From Paulownia fortunei (Eukaryota; Streptophyta; Magnoliopsida; Lamiales; Paulowniaceae), in NCBI GenBank assembly GCA_019321725.1, contig CM033106.1, positions 14,978,551 to 15,042,550 on the forward strand: 64,000 bases of DNA, given 5' to 3'. A model generated the notes under the pieces. The model saw only the letters and a program-made list of their open reading frames with translations. It ran no database searches and was not told the DNA's origin. How positions within the stretch are numbered: the first letter of the stretch is position 1; every line of letters starts with the position of its first letter. The translations under genes and the position numbers were made by a program. Shown in pieces: positions 1 through 10,560 of the stretch.

Positions 1-6
1 ATAAGA

Positions 7-678
7 TTAACAATGAATAGAACCACACTCAATTCTTGGATGAAGTTCCTTATCCAAATAGCTTCTTTTGCCACATCTCATGAAGTTCCTTATCCAAATA
101 GCCCTCTCTTCAGGAGTCTTAGGAGACATAGCCTTTGAGAGAAAAACGTCATGACTCATTGGCAAGAATCCTCTCTTGGATTCCTCCATACTAAACCTCT
201 TTAGTATTTTGTCTATGTACGTAGATTGCGATAGTCCAATCATCCTTCTTGACCTATCTCTATAGATCTTTATTCCAATAATAAAAAATGTTTCTCCCAA
301 ATCCTTCATGGAGAACTAATTAGATAACCAAGTCTTAGTTGACTGCATCATCCCTACATCATTTCCAATGAGTAAGATGTTATCAACATATAACATAATA
401 AATGTTATTGTGCTCCCACTAACCTTCTTATAATTACAGGGTTCATTCAAGTGTTTATGGAAATCAAACGATTTGATTACTTCATCAAACCAAATGTTCC
501 AATTTTGGGAAGCCTGCTTGAGTTCATAAATGGATCTTTGGAGTTTACAAATCTTTTGTTCACTCTCTTTGTATATGAAGCCTTCTGGCTGCCTCATATA
601 GATTTATTCCTTAATATTTCTATTAAGGAAAGCGGTCTTCACATCCATATGCCATATTTCATAGTCATAATACGCTGA
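7..678 (-). pseudogene. copia reverse transcriptase with RNase H stub
   Basis: Two adjacent minus-strand frames (316-597, then 7-309) carry the copia RT: MRQPEGF, then the block IYELKQASQNW, the catalytic box, then GLSQSTYIDKILKRF. The catalytic YVDD is seen as YVDN, so the second metal-binding Asp is lost. A stop or frame change lies near 310-316. The lower frame jumps from the RT thumb (SPKTPEERA) straight to an RNase H-like LDKELHPRI motif, so most of the connection and RNase H is deleted. The deletion edge holds a 23-bp direct repeat. Family assignment is firm; function is lost. Confidence 0.88.
40..102. repeat. 23-bp direct repeat at a copia deletion scar
   Basis: The same 23 bases occur at 40-62 and 80-102, a 40-base period, at the point where the RT fragment is joined to the RNase H fragment. 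This fits a short-homology or slippage-type rearrangement during decay; the mechanism is inference. Confidence 0.8.
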
Positions 679-679
679 T

Positions 680-1420
680 ATGGCTAGCAGTATCCGAATG
701 GATTTAAACATCGCTACTAGTGAAAAAAATTCCTTATAATTGATTTCTTGCTTCTAAGTATAACCTTTTGCAACCAGTCATGCTTTGTAGGTCGCTACCT
801 CTCCATTGACTCTAAGCTTCAGCTTGTAGACCTATTTGCAGCTAATAGAAAGTATTCCTTGTAGTAGGTCCACCAAGTGTCCATACCCTATTAGAGTACA
901 TGGAATCCATCTTGGATTGCATGGCTTCTGGCCATCTTCCCGAGTTGATGTCCGACATCGTCTCTCTATAAGTCCTTGGATCTTCATCCAAGGGGAGATT
1001 CTCCTCGTTGTTCTCTAACAAAAAACCATACCTCTCATGTGGCTTTAAGATGCTATGGGATCTCCTATGAGAATGCGTCTGTAGGGAGGCTCTGTGATTC
1101 TTAAATTTCTTCAAGTTTTAGGAATTCACCATTTCTATCTAATAGAAACTTTTCTTCCGAAAATATGGCATTCCTCGAAATAAACACCTTTTGTTCTAAG
1201 GGGTCGTAGAAATAGTATCTAATAGATTTCTTTAGATACCCCATGAATCTACATAAACTGGATCTCATATCCAATTTATCTTCCACTAGCTGCTTTACAT
1301 AAGCAGCATACCCCCATACCTTAAGGTATTTGTAAAAAGGTAGTTTCCCACACCACATCTCATATGGTGTTTTGGGCATCGACTTTGATGGCACTTTATT
1401 TAATAGATATGTCACCATTT
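680..1420 (-). pseudogene. copia integrase C-terminus and integrase-RT linker
   Basis: The minus-strand frame at 1101-1418 has the late integrase block of plant copia (KSMPKTPYEMWCGK, then YYFYDPLEQKVFISRNAIF). The frame at 842-1114 continues into the linker and RT start (RYGFLLENNEE, then DSMYSNRVWTL). These are the conserved landmarks between integrase and RT in this family. A frame change separates the two parts around 1101-1114. Stretches between 680 and 840 are degraded but still resemble the RT N-terminus. No ORF is long enough to be functional. Confidence 0.85.
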
Positions 1421-2043
1421 CTATAGCATAGCCCCTAAATGAAAGAGAAGTCCAGTGAAACTCATCATCGGTCGAACCATGTCCAACAAGGCTTGATTTT
1501 TATGCTCTACAACTCCATTGAGTCGGGGAGTTGCAGGAGGGGTCTACTGAGAGAGAATCTCATTCTCTTTTAGATAATCAAGAAACTCTGTGCTCAAGTA
1601 TTCACCTCCTCGATCTGATCAAAGAGTCTTGATACTTAGCCCAATTTGTTTCTCCACCTTACATTTGAATTCTTTGAACTTTTCAAAAGCATCAAATGGA
1701 TCAAATCTGAATAGATAAAGTAGTGACAGTTTCCACAAGCACTAACATTTAGTGGTCCACACACATCTGAATGGATAAAATTTAATAGATTTTTGGCTCG
1801 TTCCACTTGTCCAACAAATGATAATTTGGTCATTTTCCCTTTGAGACATGACTCATATATTTTCATTCCTTGCTCTTTCAAAAGATTGAGCAATTGGACC
1901 AACTTATGAATTATTTTTTCGGAGATATGATGTAATTTAGCATGCCATAAGAGTTGGGAACTATGATCATCTATTTTTCTTTTATTTTGTTGAACATGGA
2001 AAAAGGAGTTATGTGGATTAATAGAATATAAACCATTCATCAA
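1421..2043 (-). pseudogene. copia GAG-pre-integrase and integrase core
   Basis: The frame 1636-2043 contains WHAKLHHISEKIIHKL, the His half of the integrase HHCC zinc-binding domain, followed by YESCLKGKMTKLSFVGQ. The first Cys of the CxxC pair is Tyr here, so zinc binding should be impaired. The match continues through DVCGPLNVSACGN into the core. Near 1600-1635 the minus strand still reads SDRGGEY around a catalytic Asp, but after a stop. The copies at 18211-18426 and 56580-56795 keep the CxxC pair (CESCFKGK). Confidence 0.85.
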
Positions 2044-2400
2044 TATGCCAGAGGTAATCAGAATTGAATCTTTAAAAATAGAACAGCTTCCATATTTTAT
2101 TGAAAAAGTAAAACCTTATCCATCTAAAATAGGAATGGAGATAATGTTCTTAACTATCTCTGAAACATAAAGACAGTTGTTTAAAACTAAATCTACTCCA
2201 TTTCCTAAAGCTAAGTTGAAACTTCCTATAGCTAATGCAGCAACATTTGCTCTATTCCCCAACCATAGGACTGCCTCTCCTCTACTTAGCTTCTTACTTC
2301 TTGTCATCACCTGTAAATCATTGCAAAGATGAGACCCACAGCCGGTATCTAATACCCAAGAAGTACCGTTGACTGATAATTTAACTTCAACAAAATAAAT
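2044..2400 (-). pseudogene. copia aspartic protease remnant
   Basis: On the minus strand the sequence reads SWVLDTGCGSHLCNDLQ, with the active-site Asp-Thr-Gly codons at 2341-2349 intact. This is followed by LSRGEAVLWLGNRANVAALAIGSF and NNCLYVSEIVKNIISI, the usual plant copia protease body. It lies between the Gag zinc knuckle and the pre-integrase segment, as expected. The reading frame to the upstream Gag is not continuous. Confidence 0.85.
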
Positions 2401-2650
2401 TCCAGAACTCTTTAGGCTTGCAAGGTACTCCTTGCAGTACCTCTTCCAATACCCATGTTTACCGCAGTAGTGGCATTATGTACCATTTTTGCCTCTACAA
2501 CATGGATCTTGCTCTACCCAACTTTCTTACTTAGCTTTGAGATGAGCTTCTTTGTCCATGTTCTTCTCGCGCTTTGGCTTATGGTTTCAACACCTTAGGG
2601 AAAGGCATAGTTGGGAACTTTATCTTATCTTTTCTCCTCTTAGATCGAGG
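2401..2650 (-). pseudogene. C-terminal copia Gag with zinc knuckle
   Basis: The minus strand reads CHYCGKHGYWKRYCKEYL. A CCHC knuckle has the spacing C-x2-C-x4-H-x4-C; here the His position holds Tyr, so the knuckle is damaged. A basic Lys-rich stretch lies upstream, as in plant copia Gag. Similarity fades near 2650 and the N-terminal Gag is absent. Confidence 0.75.
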
Positions 2651-3666
2651 CCTCAGGTGTGAGGTTGCATCGTGCAGCAAGCTCCCTTGCCTTAGCTACT
2701 ATTGCCAATTCATTTCTTCCTAATTGGGCCTCATGGCTAGTATTCTTTCGAGTGGTAACCTCTTTCTAATCTGAGTATTCGCCATTAGTGAAATTGATGC
2801 ACATGTGAGTTTTGCTTTTCTACCTGGGACCTCTGATTGCAGTGAGTTTCCAACATGGGGATTGCATAAGCTTTTCATGCTTATGTGCCATAGGTTTGAT
2901 CATCTTATCCTTAATGGTATTATTCCTTTTGGGGTTAGAAATCTTCCCATCCAAGAGATTTTTTTCATTTTTGCCAACTCAATCACACAGAGCTCCTTGA
3001 GGAGTCTGAATCATATTTCCTCACTCTTCATTTCTTTGGATTTGGCAATGCCTCTTCCGCCTTAAGGGAATACACAACCTATTCTTTGCCTTTACTTGGG
3101 AGTGACTTGTTAGCTCTCGAGGCTTCATCTTTTATTTAGCTTAGCACAGGTACTGATGCAACATTCTCTTGTCATTCTTTGATCTCTTACTGCTTCTTCT
3201 ACTCCTTGAGGAGTCGGGAGGAGCACTTTTCTAGCATTGTGTGAGTCTTTGCTCACTGGTTTACCTGGCATATCTCTGATTATCCTTGACATTTAGGGGT
3301 GTGGTTTCTTGCCAATCTTTTTTCTACTCTCCTTGGCTACTTATGTAGAATGTCTCAGGGGAGTGTTATATTAGGTAGCATATTATTGCCTTGGGTGTTG
3401 ATTCTTGATTCTGCCAAATATCCTTGTAGGACTCTTCCTCATCTATCAGGGTAGTTACACTAACTCTTGCTGCTCCACTACCACTAGAATTTCACACATT
3501 CTTGCATTGAGGGGAGCTTATTGAGTATAGATGAAAGGGGGGTATGATATCTTTCTTCCTTCTTCTTGGGCTTGCTCCTACCCATGGGGCTTTCTTGTCT
3601 GTGCTTGACTCCTTTGGAAGGGAGATGTCTTGAGTTCGTGATGCTTCATACGCTCTCTAGTTCTCC
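2651..3666. other. Unassigned GC-richer segment
   Basis: About 1 kb separates the copia Gag fragment from the LTR at 3922. Base composition is visibly richer in G and C than the flanks. A plus frame at 2805-3065 (86 aa) and several short minus frames, one beginning MGRSKPKKKEERYHT near 3590, are open, but I recognise no domain. It could be the coding debris of another transposable element or a captured gene fragment. No homolog occurs elsewhere in the window. Confidence 0.4.
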
Positions 3667-3801
3667 AAGAAAAGGTGCTTGTTGGCATGCTAGAGAAGTG
3701 CACTGCAAGAGAAGGTGCTCGTCACCGAGCTAGGAGTGCACTCTAGGAGGAGACGCTTGTCGCCAAGTTGGAGGAATGCACGACAAGAGGAGGCGCTTCT
3801 T
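3667..3801. repeat. Degenerate 38-40 bp minisatellite, about 3.4 units
   Basis: Units at 3667-3706, 3707-3744, 3745-3784 and partial 3785-3801 share the pattern AAGAnAAGGTGCT, then TGCACT near the end of each unit. Units differ at several positions, so the array is old. It sits just before the LTR at 3922. Confidence 0.75.
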
Positions 3802-3921
3802 ACTTTCGACTCGTCTACTTAGGGATCGACTAGCCCCTAGTGTTCTATCTAATTATATGCTCAATAACTTACTCAAGAGATGTCCTTCCTTATTTTGTAA
3901 GGTACTTCCACGAGGGACTTA

Positions 3922-5415
3922 TGTTAGAGTAGGATGCCCAATGCCCCAAATAGATTGGGTGTATTAATACTCTTTTCTTTCGTATTAAAAAGGCATTTTA
4001 TTTATCTTATAAAAAGTCTTTAGACTAAATTTAGCTATGAGGCATGTTCACACATATGATGGAGATCATGAAACATACCTCTAAGGTATTAGTCTTAAAT
4101 AAGTTTCAAGTCAAGGGATTTTTATAACGAGATATCAAATAGCCCAGTAATACTCGCACGTATGATGCATGCTCGTAAGACGAGGATGTCGCATTCCATT
4201 AGCATTAAATACAAGTGCATATATGTGGGTGCTTGTTAGAGAACAAGTATACTAAACATGGCACATAGGGAATTCTTATCTGGAGGCTTAACCTGTCAAA
4301 ATAAGAGTTTATGTATTGCGATAGTACACGGCTAGCCCTTGGACTTGAGGCACGATAGTAGCCTTGTGTGCATCCTACAATACTTTGATATATCTTTTGA
4401 TTGCACGACAATAACAAATGAGGTATGTTAAGTGTTGCATGGTATCCATGAAAGTTAGTCAGTGACTGACATAAAATTCGACACTTGTCTTTTTAATAAG
4501 GGAATCTCCTATACTTTTATAGTTTATGATTCAAAGAACTTGACCAAGACAGGATGAATTTTGATTTATCAAGAATATTTGGAATTTGAAATGGGATCAT
4601 AGTTATTGAATCATTTAAGGTTTCGACTTATAATTCATGCTCTAAATTTAATCGAGAGATTAGTAGTCGGAAGGATCGTATGTGTATAGGATTTGCAATT
4701 GAAATAGGTTTACTTGCTATTTCACCTAAGACTAGTTTGCCATGATTACTTGCTAGGTGTTTTCATGGAAAGTGAAGTTCTTTGAATTAAGGAGTTAATT
4801 CTAAGCGGATTAATTAATTGGATTAATTAATCAAAATAATTATTATTCATAAGTTACCAATGTTGTAAGCCTACTACTAGTTTAGTTGTGAACCTAGAGG
4901 GTCATACATAAATTTGGAGAGAAACATTTCTAATCTAGGAATTAATCCAAGTAGTTAAATTTATTTAATTAATGAAGATTAATTTGGGGCTTAAATTAAT
5001 TCAATGGGTTGATTGAATTAATTATTTAATTAAGTAAAGAGATTATTTAATTGAACTTAATAAGATTAGAAAGCCCAACTGAAGTGTAGCAATTAATTGA
5101 TTGGATCAATTAATTGGAATTGGGTAAATTTGATTAATTGAATTAATTAATAGACTTTGTAAAAGTCCAAGGTTAAAATTAAGGTAGCTTTTTATTTAAA
5201 GGCCCACTTGAATTATAGGAAGAAATTAAAAATAAAATAATATAGTATTCTTATTAATTATCTTATGAAGATAATTAGAGATATTAGATATCTATCTTAT
5301 TGCATTGGAAGAGTCCAACACAATCAAGAAGAGAGAGGAGGCCGATTTTGTGGCTTGTAAAAGTCCACAAATTCGGCCACATTCATTCTATGGGGTGTTC
5401 ATAGAATATTTTGCA
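3922..5415 (+). repeat. copia-family LTR, plus orientation
   Basis: Begins TGTTAGAGTAGGATGCCC, the usual start of plant copia LTRs, and aligns along its length with the LTRs at 10561-11763, 28816-30445, 35948-37790 (minus), 37791-39207 and 46376-47988 (minus). Shared landmarks are an early block on forming, losing and gaining small cations-free AT text around GGGTGCTTGTTAGAGAACAA, then a long block rich in TTAATTAATTGATT, then a transcribed 3' part. The 3' boundary is approximate because a different repeat starts near 5416 and no primer-binding site follows. Confidence 0.7.
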
Positions 5416-7490
5416 AACCGTAAGTGCACGATGTCAAGTTTTAATACAATTGTGAGTTGAGTATTGTATCTACAAAGATTGTAATTAAAAATTACATCAA
5501 GTATCGTAGTTTAAATAATCCCAATTTTATCTAGAAAATTGAGTGATGATTGGTAAACAAAGTAGAGTAAAATAAAAAATATAAAGACACGAGTGGAATT
5601 CTTAGAAGCAATACAGCAAATACCTTATGAGCAAGAAATCCTAGAGAAGTGACTCACCTAATTATCACATATGTTCTTACTTCCAAAACATGCCAATTAA
5701 AGTCCACAACACATGTAAGTTAAGAATTTCTAAGCTCATCAATTCCCTCTCTCGAGTGTCAAATTGACTATGAGTTCCAACTTGAATTTTAATATCTCTA
5801 TAAAAGTTCAAGAATAAAACTCTACAAAAGTTCAATGAATTATTCTTCAAAACTTCAAAGGTTTCATAAGGTTTTCAACTCTATGATTCACCATATGATA
5901 AACAGCATAGATGCTTTGAAATGCTTCTCACTGAATTGCAAGATTGCCATTACAGTTGGCTTATCAATATATTCACTCAAACATCAGTATGACAAATATT
6001 TCCTTAGGATATATGGACGAAGAAAAGGAAAGCAATTGGTAAGCCAATAACACAGAAATCTAAATAACATCAGTATCGCTCTATGTTGAACTTAATCATG
6101 AAATATGTTCTCAGGGGGAAGGTTGGGCATGGAAATCTCTTTATGGTTTTTAGTTTAAAAACCATAAATGTGTATTTGTTTAAGAACATATATGTTTAAG
6201 AACTAATGTGTATTTTTTTTTTTTAAAAAAAATCAGACTTACTATCTATGAAATTTAAATTTTATTTACCTATAAAATATTATAATTTAATAATGCATTT
6301 TTATTATTTTTTTAAAATTTTTATATAGTGCTAGTAAATTTAGGTCGATTAAATTTTATAAAATATCGAATAAACCTTTAGAATTATATTTTCATGTATA
6401 ATCTTCCCTCTCTCGAGTATCGAATCTCATACATCAAACATTCTCAATTAATGGCCAAATAATCAATATGCAATATTAAACAAGATAACACAAATAAGAT
6501 GAATAACTTGAACTAATATTGATTGGAATTCAAAACTTAAGATCAAATAAGGTTACACCATCCTCTAGAAAAAAAAAGTTTAGTTCATCATGGATGAATA
6601 CAACTTTAAGAAATACATAAGAAAGAATATGAAAATTATTCACCAATTTGTGAAGTGAGAGAAATGGTTGAAGCTCTCATTGTCTCCAAGAATGAGTCAA
6701 AGTCTCCAAGAATGGCCCCCCAAAAATGGCTCCTTTGGTTAATGCAAATCTTTTCTTTTTAACTCCTCAAGATGATTCCTTCCCCAAGAGTCCAAAAACC
6801 CCTGAAATCATTCTACTTTTCTTGACTTTCCCCCCTCAAGAATCTTCCAAAAGAAACCTAAAATCCCTTCCCTTTTCTTGGATTTTCTCCTTTTTTTTCT
6901 CTCCTTTTCCTCCATGTTTTTTGGTAAAAAGAAGTCCAAAAATCGGACTTAAAAATTATGTTTTCAATTTTTCGCGAACTGGGGCAACGACTTTGAATTC
7001 AAGGGTTGCGGCCCCAAATTGTTTGTCAGAGCACAGATTAAAATGGCACTATAGCTCCAATTTCTGGTGCCGTGGTGACAAGCAATCTGTCCTCTGGCAC
7101 CATGACCCTACTTTCTCGCACCACGGTGTTAGATATTCTGTTGCAGCAGCTCTAAGTGGTCTAATCATTCTTTTTCAAGCTATTTTTGAGCTCTTTCTAC
7201 TTTTAATTAGCTTTTTGTGTCTTGTCATGGATTGTATCTCTATATCTTAGCTTTCCATAAACATTTGAATCAACTCAATATGACATCTGTGGAGAGAGTT
7301 ATGCCTAAAATACCAGGATGTGTCATACTATAACATTTCAGTCCAGTGCTGACTCTTGAACTCAGTTTTTCTTATTGAAATCGAAAAAACTAGATTTCGT
7401 GGTAAACATAAAAGTTGTAGATCTATCTCTTATATTTTCAATGAATTAAGAATCAAGCTAATACTATATTAGGGCAAAGAGTTATGATTG
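5416..7490. repeat. Direct repeat copy 1 (unclassified repeat family)
   Basis: Starts near GTAAGTGCACGATGTCAAG and shares most of its length with 7491-8940: the opening 450 bases, the block around 6390-6720 (CTCTCTCGAGTATCGAATC) and the following TC-rich stretch. Compared with copy 2 it carries an insertion of about 490 bases at 5896-6385. A 174-codon open frame at 6726-7250 begins in the TC-rich stretch; I do not consider it a gene because copy 2 does not conserve it and the peptide is low-complexity. The family is unknown to me; a non-autonomous element is possible. Confidence 0.65.
5896..6385 (+). other. Insertion in repeat copy 1, possibly a captured exon fragment
   Basis: Absent from the sister copy at 7491-8940. 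The first part keeps a plus-strand open frame ending RIYGRRKGKQL near 6036. It is followed by a GTAAGC donor-like site, then TTCTCAG near 6113 and a second open stretch (GEGWAWKSLYGF) ending in a stop. This looks like two exon pieces around a ~75-bp intron, but I cannot name a gene. The remainder (6180-6385) is A/T-rich filler. Confidence 0.35.
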
Positions 7491-8940
7491 AAATACAAAA
7501 ATTGCAAGTGTATAGTGTCAAGTTTTAATACAATAATGAATTGAGTATCGTATCCATAAAGATTGTAATCAAAAATTACATTAAGTACCGCAGTTCAAAT
7601 AGTCCCAATTTTATCTAAAAAATTGAGTGATGATTGATAGGCAAAGTAGAGTAAGATAGAGAATGCAAAGGCAAGAGTGGAGTTCTTATAAACAATACAA
7701 CAAACACCTTATTAGCAAGAAATTCTAAAGGAATGACTCACCTTATTATCACCTATGTTCTTCCTTCCAAAACATACCAATTCAAGTTAATAGCACATGT
7801 AAGTTAAGAATTTCTAAGCTCATCAGTTCCCTCTCTCGAGTGTCGAATTGCCTTCCAACATGAATTTCAATATCTCTATAAAAATTCAAGAATAAAACTC
7901 TACAAAAGTTCAATAAATTCTTGTTCAAAACTTTAAAGGTTTCATAAATTTCTTAACTCTATGATTCCTAGGTTGTATTATCCTTAAGATCATGTATAAT
8001 ATTTCCTCTCTCGAGTTTTGAATCTCATACATCAAACAATCTCAATTAATGGCCAAATAATCAAGATGCAATACTAAGCAAGATAACACAAGATGAATAA
8101 ATTGAACTAATATTGTTTGGAACTTAAAACATTGGATCAGATAAGGTTACATCATCCTCTAAAAAGAAAAGCTTAATTCATCATGGATGAATACTACTTC
8201 AAGAAATACATAAGAAAGAGCATGTAAATTATTCACCAATTTGTGAAGTGAGAGGAATGGTTGAAGCTCTCCTTGTCCCCACAAATAACTTCCTTGGTTG
8301 ATGCCAATCTTCTCTCCAACTTCTCAAGATGGTTGCTCTATTTTCTCTACCAAGAGTCTTCCCAAAAACCCCTAAAATCATCCTTCTCTTCTTAGTTGTT
8401 CTCCTTTTTTTATCTCCACCAAACTCTCTTTTCTTAGCAGGTTTGTCTCTTCTCTTTTTTTAACCATCTTGTCTCCTCTTTTAGCCAACATTTCCCTCAT
8501 TTTTAGCCTCCATTTTTTTTATCACACTTTTTAGCCCCTAAAATCTGGTTCAAGTGTCTCATATCATAGCTCCTTTATTCCCTTAAAATCAGGTGATAAG
8601 AAAAGTAGATCGCGTGCAGGAAATGTGACCATGCTGGGGCATGCTCAGACCATGTCGAGGCATACATTTTATGCTGAGGCATGCTCATGGCATGCTGCGG
8701 TATACACCTTTGTACTTGTTTTTCTTCATTTTCAGGCCATGCTATGGCATGGAATGACTGAGCCGCGGCATGCTTTTATCTTTCTCATATTTTTGGCTTG
8801 TTTTATCCCTCATTTTTCTTCTTGACTTGCATTTTGGAGAGTTATTATGTAATTCATCAAAACAAGCTTAAAAACTAAATAAATTGCTTAAGATCAATCA
8901 AATAATCAGTCTAGAAGTACTTAATTTATTGGTATAAAAC
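7491..8940. repeat. Direct repeat copy 2 (unclassified repeat family)
   Basis: Opens TTGCAAGTGTATAGTGTCAAG and follows copy 1 block by block, without the 490-base insertion. The two copies are adjacent, same orientation, and diverged enough to be readable by eye. Together they separate the LTR at 3922-5415 from the leader-like sequence at 8946, suggesting they inserted into that element. Confidence 0.65.
8626..8785. repeat. Cluster of GGCATGC-type motifs
   Basis: At least five GGCATG(C) or close variants occur in about 150 bases, for example GGGGCATGCTCAG, GAGGCATGCTCATGGCATGC and GCGGCATGC. GCATGC is self-complementary. Copy 1 has a different but analogous cluster near 7060-7130 built on CACCATG/CCGTGGTG. 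Confidence 0.6.
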
Positions 8941-8945
8941 CAACT

Positions 8946-10200
8946 TATCACCCAGCGTCCCGACGGGCTGAACAACAGTTGCTTGGCAACTATCGGCAAC
9001 ACAACAAAAGCTGGCACAGCTTGCGCCTACTTCTCTCGACCGACTTTAAACAACTTGGTAAGTTTATATATTTTAAAATTCATGTGACAAATGTTTATTG
9101 CATGATTTATTCAAGGATGATCATAGGCCTATGACTAATGTGATTGGATGTATATTTTAATCATCTTTGGGTTTTTTGGGGTCTGCGAGCCTCTTATTCT
9201 ATTTTATATTGCATTTAAATTATTGCAAAAAGAATGGAATAGAAAGTGAAGTTTCTATTTTAGTTTTGTAAATGTAGGAAGTTCGATGCTTAAAGGCCCA
9301 TAGTTGTATAGGATACTAAATGCAAATGTAGTAAAATAAGAGATTCAAGGCCATGAATGTATGGGTACAATAATGAAATGTAATAGGATAAATCTTTATA
9401 TTTCTACCCTCAGATTGACCTTAATCCATTTTTAGCTCAAACGGATCGCATAGGTTGGACATGATCATTCTACTGCTTTTGCATAGAATACATGTTAGAT
9501 TTTATTTAATGTTCTTACTTGTGCACATATGATGATGAGCATTAAATAACCCACCTAATAATCCAATTGATGAGGTCTTGGATAAAATCAAACCCCACTT
9601 AATTTACAAAATTAACTAAAGAATTTTCTATAATTCGATTTCAAATAAAAATAGACAAGTTAGGTAGAACCTATCGTTCTATGCCTATCATCAAAGGTAG
9701 AGACATGACGATGCTACCACACTTGATCACTGGTCATAACTCTAAAGTGGTTATGTGTTAGAAAGTTGTGATCTCTACCAAGAATAGAGATGCTCATGGG
9801 ATGGACTCATCATTATATTGGCCATGAGTCATGGGACATCTTGATGCTCTATCTACAGAAATATTTGATGGGTATTGTTTGACAATTAGTACCATATAAA
9901 CTCATAAAATTGGGGTACATGAGAAGAGGTGAGATAAAATAAACTTGAGGATTGTATAATAATACAATCATCAAAGAGTTGACTACTGATATAAATATTT
10001 TATGGGCTCATATAAATTGGGGTGTGAAATATTTCCATTGGAACTCAAGCCCACTAGGAAATTCGATTTCCTGAACTTCCATTAGAAGTGGTGGGATTCG
10101 AAGACAATAGTGGGAGTCAGTTAGTATTAAAGACTTTATATTAAATGAATATGATTTTTTCATAGTTTACTCATTTTTCTGCCTCGTTTAGGATAAATGT
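8946..10200 (+). other. copia-family 5' leader, no gag
   Basis: This noncoding block matches the leader of the same family at 14950-15660 (plus) and 33951-35220 (minus). Landmarks are GATGATCATAGGCCTATGAC near 9117, the GAGTCATGGGACATC block near 9825 and AAATTGGGGTACATGAGAAG near 9907. The first 100 bases (8950-9060) are a reduced version of the GC-rich leader repeat at 35220-35555. The leader ends near CTGCCTCGTTTAGG (10180), where sister copies start gag, but no gag follows. Confidence 0.6.
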
Positions 10201-10560
10201 TATCGTTTATAATTCCACTAAAAAATATTCCTAACACCAATAAACATCACTAATCTCCAATTCTTTCTGAATTATTCTTAAAATTTGCAAATTTGAGAGG
10301 TTAAGAAATCTGTAAAAAGAGAATTTCTATATATAGTTGTAGAAATAACTCTCACAAGAATTGTAGAAGTATCTCCCATTACACATTCTACAAAGAGTTG
10401 TAGAGAAACCTTCTAAAATTGTTGAAAAAGGACCTCCTATAAAGAGGTATAGGAGATTCTAGCTAACAAAGCTAGAGGATTAATTTGGATAAGAATGGTT
10501 CATGCCACTACTGCGAGATAATGGTGTTCGAGTAGTGCTCATCATATAAATTAGATTGTG
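10201..10560. other. Unassigned sequence with repeated TTGTAGA motif
   Basis: Several imperfect repeats around TTGTAGAAAT / TTGTAGAAGT / TTGTAGAGAAA occur between 10335 and 10420, followed by AGAGGTATAGGAG. No ORF and no domain. It replaces the gag-pol region between leader and 3' LTR. Confidence 0.4.

Larger units (their letters stand above)
1..2650 (-). mobile_element. Ty1/copia remnant 1 (Gag knuckle to RNase H, no LTR)
   Basis: Read on the minus strand, the domains run in copia order: Gag zinc knuckle, protease, GAG-pre-integrase, integrase, RT, RNase H stub. Integrase before RT is diagnostic of Ty1/copia rather than Ty3/gypsy. No LTR is visible at either end: the left edge is the window edge and the right edge passes into unassigned sequence near 2650. 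Stops and frameshifts break the polyprotein in every domain, so it is a dead fragment. Relatives of the same family recur at 15675-28815, 31571-33950 and 47989-64000. Confidence 0.9.

Noticed and set aside
2805..3065. Overlapping plus-strand frames of 86 and 62 codons
   Set aside because: No recognisable motif, no start or splice context, no partner elsewhere. Kept only as part of an unassigned region.
3667..3801. Minisatellite considered as a CRISPR array
   Set aside because: Units are contiguous and degenerate with no spacers, and the genome is a plant nuclear one.
6726..7250. 174-codon open frame, the longest in the window
   Set aside because: It starts in a TC-rich stretch giving a low-complexity Phe/Pro/Ser peptide, is not conserved in the sister repeat copy at 7491-8940, and has no recognisable domain.
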